64,000 nt of DNA. Source: Gallibacterium melopsittaci (GTDB taxonomy: Bacteria; Pseudomonadota; Gammaproteobacteria; Enterobacterales; Pasteurellaceae). Positions 62,086-64,000 of this stretch are shown piece after piece (within the stretch, counting starts at the first letter, position 1; the number at the start of each line of letters is the position of its first letter). The DNA is taken from NCBI RefSeq assembly GCF_042433085.1, contig NZ_JBHLWA010000008.1:5307-69306 (forward strand), given 5' to 3'. Made by a program: the position numbers and the translations under genes. The notes under the pieces were generated by a model. The model had not been told where the DNA came from. It saw nothing but the letters and a program-made list of their open reading frames with translations, and searched no databases.

Positions 62086-63579
62086 TTATTTTGCATCAGC
62101 AGGCAATAAGCCTTTTTCTTTTGCTTCTTTATCCCATTGAGGAACAACAGTTTTTAAGAATTCATCTTTTTCACGTCTGTGTTTTTCCATATCAATACCA
62201 ATAGCAGCTTGTGCTTTTTCTTTGGTAGAAATATCTGGAATAGCAACAGGTTGAGCAACATTATGTTTCGTTAAAATTACAGCTAATTTACGGCGTGCAT
62301 CTGCTGCTTTATCTAATCCTGAGCCTAATACATTTAAGGCTACCTCAGGAGCGTGCATATAAGCACCATGACTTGCCGATGTGTAATCCCAACGCCATTG
62401 AGCGTGACGAATATCTTGTAATACATCTTTCATTTCATCTTCTGTTGCACCTGCATCCCAAGCTGCTTTCGCTTCAAAGTGAGCGTGAACAAGTTGATCT
62501 TCAAGTTTCACGAGCATTTGGGTAACACGTTCTTTGCGAGAGTTCACGATACCTTGTAATTTTTCTTTACTTTGATCGTGACAGTTAGCACAGGTATTTT
62601 GGAAATTATCGAATGGATTACCGATATTGTGGTCAGTATAAACACGGCCATCTGGTGCTTGAGTTTTTGCCATATGACAATCTACGCAAGTTACACCATT
62701 TTTACCATGCATTCCCATTGTCCAAATTTCAAAGTCAGGGTGTTGTGCTTTCAACATTGGGGCTTTTGAAAGAGAATGTACCCAATCCTTAAATTTAAGA
62801 TTGTCGTAGTAAGCCTCCATTTGTTCTACACTCATACCGTTATCCCAAGGGAAGGTAACGGTTTTTTTATCACCAGCGAAGTAATATTCAACATGGCAAT
62901 TAGCACAGATTGCTGCACGTTTATCTGTTTTATCAGAACGTTCAAAGTTCCAATCAACTTTATCTAATGCACGTAATACGTGTGGACGAGCGATACGAAG
63001 TGCAGGTTCACCTTTAGCGAAGGCCGCAGAATTAGTATCGTGACAATCAGCACAGCCAATTGGGTTGACAATTTCATTTCCCCATTTAGCCCATTTCACA
63101 CCAAAGTAACCATCTTCACCTTTTTCAGTAATCAAGCGAGCAACATCAGGGCTTTTACATGTCCAACAAGCCGCTGGTTGAGGACCTGAATTTTCATCTT
63201 TTGGTGCACCAGTACGCAAAATATTACGTACATCAGTGATTGCATAATAGTGACCACGAGGATGATTATATTCGACAGAAAATAAATAACCGCCCCATAA
63301 AACGACTAAACGAGGATCTTCTGCTAATGCATCTCCAATTTTTTCAGATTGTTTGGTACTCAACCAAGATTGATACTGTAATGGGTATTTTTCAGCATAA
63401 AGATCATTACGCACAGATACCTTATCAATATCAAATTTCATATCTTTAAATTTATCGGTAGGTTGAGTTTGTGCAGTGGTCGGATTGTTGGCTGGTTGTT
63501 CAGCAGCTTGTGCAGTAGCCATTCCCATAGTGGCAGTTCCAGCTAATAATAGAAGCATCGCTTGTTTGAAAGTTTTCAC
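62086..63579 (-). CDS. nrfA: Formate-dependent nitrite reductase, cytochrome c552 NrfA
   Basis: 497 residues. Periplasmic pentahaem enzyme that reduces nitrite to ammonium with six electrons. Signal peptide ends near residue 26 (ATAQA). The active-site haem is bound by CWTCK (138-142), with Lys as axial ligand; the other four are CADCH (176-180), CANCH (225-229), CVDCH (298-302) and CANCH (330-334). FLEIWTMG-like PDFEIWTMGMHGKNGV is conserved. The CxxCK haem explains the nrfE-nrfF-nrfG lyase genes downstream. First gene of the operon; an FNR-like site is upstream. Confidence 0.98.
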   Translation of the reverse strand: MKTFKQAMLLLLAGTATMGMATAQAAEQPANNPTTAQTQPTDKFKDMKFDIDKVSVRNDLYAEKYPLQYQSWLSTKQSEKIGDALAEDPRLVVLWGGYLFSVEYNHPRGHYYAITDVRNILRTGAPKDENSGPQPAACWTCKSPDVARLITEKGEDGYFGVKWAKWGNEIVNPIGCADCHDTNSAAFAKGEPALRIARPHVLRALDKVDWNFERSDKTDKRAAICANCHVEYYFAGDKKTVTFPWDNGMSVEQMEAYYDNLKFKDWVHSLSKAPMLKAQHPDFEIWTMGMHGKNGVTCVDCHMAKTQAPDGRVYTDHNIGNPFDNFQNTCANCHDQSKEKLQGIVNSRKERVTQMLVKLEDQLVHAHFEAKAAWDAGATEDEMKDVLQDIRHAQWRWDYTSASHGAYMHAPEVALNVLGSGLDKAADARRKLAVILTKHNVAQPVAIPDISTKEKAQAAIGIDMEKHRREKDEFLKTVVPQWDKEAKEKGLLPADAK

Positions 63580-63906
63580 GATAATTACCCCAACATAAAT
63601 AGTTATTCACTAATAACAAAATATAAATAAGTTTAGATATCCCCAATCCCTTGAGAATAAAGGGAAAAGACAATTATAAGCATCGCTTACTTTAGCTAAA
63701 TATGCACAATAATTCTAAGGTTAAATTGCAATTTTTTGAGTTTAATCAAAAAGTTTTAGAGGTAAAACTTAAAAGTGAGATGGAAATCACTGTTTCTACC
63801 TATTTTGTGTTATAAAAAGTAACAATATCAATAAAATAGGAATTTCATTTTTAATACCTATTAATGGGTATTTTGGTGATTGTTTATGACTGAGGTGGAA
63901 TAAAAA
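63580..63906. other. nrfA upstream region (no gene)
   Basis: It contains the FNR-like box annotated separately and, on the minus strand, TAGAAT/AATTAT words about 30 bases nearer nrfA that can serve as a -10. The rest, about 63750-63900, is AT-rich with no gene that I can support. Confidence 0.6.
63736..63749 (-). promoter_or_regulatory. FNR-like binding site upstream of nrfA
   Basis: On the minus strand TTGAT-TAAA-CTCAA matches the FNR consensus TTGAT-N4-ATCAA at nine of ten defined positions. A -10-like AGAATTAT lies about 30 bases downstream, the geometry of a class II FNR-activated promoter. Anaerobic activation of nrf by FNR is established in E. coli and Haemophilus-type bacteria. Confidence 0.75.
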
Positions 63907-63928
63907 AGCCTACTAAAATCAGTAGGCT
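63907..63928. terminator. Hairpin just outside the insertion-sequence end
   Basis: AGCCTACT/AGTAGGCT with a six-base loop and AAAAA on its left (a U-tract on the minus strand). It could terminate transcripts coming leftward from the insertion sequence or from a gene beyond it. Confidence 0.6.
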
Positions 63929-63931
63929 GAT

Positions 63932-64000
63932 CTGCACCCCTAAAGTTGGACTTATTATCCAACAGACAGAGGTGCAGATTTTTTATGACCAAATATAACC
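63932..64000 (+). mobile_element. Left end of an IS3-family (IS150-like) insertion sequence (partial)
   Basis: The terminal-repeat-like string CTGCACCCCTAAAGTTGGAC resembles the TGTACCCC..AAGTTGGAC ends of IS150-group IS3 elements. It partly folds back on TCCAACAGACAGAGGTGCAG (63958-63977), and is followed by a short open frame starting at 63985. The rest of the element lies beyond the window, so the outer boundary and the target duplication cannot be checked. Confidence 0.6.
63985..64000 (+). CDS. Transposase OrfA, first codons (partial)
   Basis: Only MTKYN is visible before the window ends. IS3-family OrfA proteins often begin with MTKY or MTKYS-type sequence, and the ATG is placed about 50 bases inside the presumed IS end, as expected. 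No strong ribosome site is visible upstream. The call depends on the IS end, not on the protein. Confidence 0.5.

Noticed and set aside
1..64000. tRNA or rRNA genes
   Set aside because: I saw no cloverleaf-like sequence (GTTCGAATC-type T arm with CCA end) in any intergenic gap.

Overview
The window reads as chromosomal DNA of a member of the Pasteurellaceae (Gammaproteobacteria). The DNA is AT-rich, the proteins closely resemble Haemophilus homologues (AspA, the 283-residue ThyA, AsnC, NrfA), and several gene neighbourhoods are classical gammaproteobacterial ones: rpmH-rnpA-yidD-yidC-mnmE, dnaA-dnaN-recF, zapA/ssrS-ygfA/ygfB-pepP-ubiH-ubiI, rsxABCDGE-nth, groES-groEL and nrfABCD. I do not assign a genus. 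Almost all of the window is core genome, densely packed and intact. I found no prophage, CRISPR array, tRNA or rRNA, and only the first bases of one insertion sequence at the right edge.

Layout. 1-2.4 kb: 3' end of metL, a tandem glycine riboswitch controlling an AlsT-type amino acid symporter, and a small lipoprotein. 2.4-6.4 kb (minus): ribosomal protein L34, RNase P protein, YidD, YidC and MnmE, read from a strong promoter divergent from dnaA. 6.6-10.2 kb (plus): dnaA-dnaN-recF. 10.2-14.8 kb: a small foldback element, rluC (minus) and RNase E (plus). 14.8-16.0 kb (minus): zapA, 6S RNA and 5-formyl-THF cyclo-ligase. 16.2-20.5 kb (plus): ygfB-pepP-ubiH-ubiI. 20.7-28.7 kb: asnC-udp (plus), polA and aspA (minus), groES-groEL (plus). 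28.7-37.4 kb (minus): the Rsx electron-transport complex with nth and a sodium symporter, then sanA. 37.5-40.6 kb (plus): rppH, a TSUP permease, lgt and thyA. 40.6-47.7 kb: a myo-inositol catabolic island (iolD-iolE-iolG minus, an iolC-DUF2090 fusion plus, and an RpiR-type regulator minus). 47.9-55.9 kb: prlC, a second AlsT paralogue, cpxA-cpxR, a 2-Cys peroxiredoxin and metC. 56-63.6 kb (minus): formate-dependent nitrite reductase, nrfABCD followed by nrfE-dsbE-nrfF-nrfG.

How the parts work together. The nrf block holds the pentahaem reductase, its electron donors and the dedicated haem-lyase machinery needed for its CxxCK haem; an FNR-like box lies upstream. AspA (aspartate to fumarate), Rsx and Nrf together fit a facultative anaerobe. 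The iol block holds inositol dehydrogenase, inosose dehydratase, the trihydroxycyclohexanedione hydrolase and a kinase-aldolase-like fusion. IolB, IolA and a transporter are not in the window and must be elsewhere or absent. Two identical-format palindromes (TGAAA-N6-TTTCA), one in the divergent iolD/iolC promoter region and one upstream of the regulator, are good candidates for the regulator's operators.

Points most worth a second look: the nearly identical 132-bp tandem repeats in rsxC; the candidate iol operators plus a second palindrome in the iolC promoter; sigma-32-type promoters before groES and before prlC; a nested foldback element between recF and rluC; hairpins that partition the nrf and cpx operons; and a structured leader between the peroxiredoxin gene and metC. 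I found no convincing new multi-gene system.
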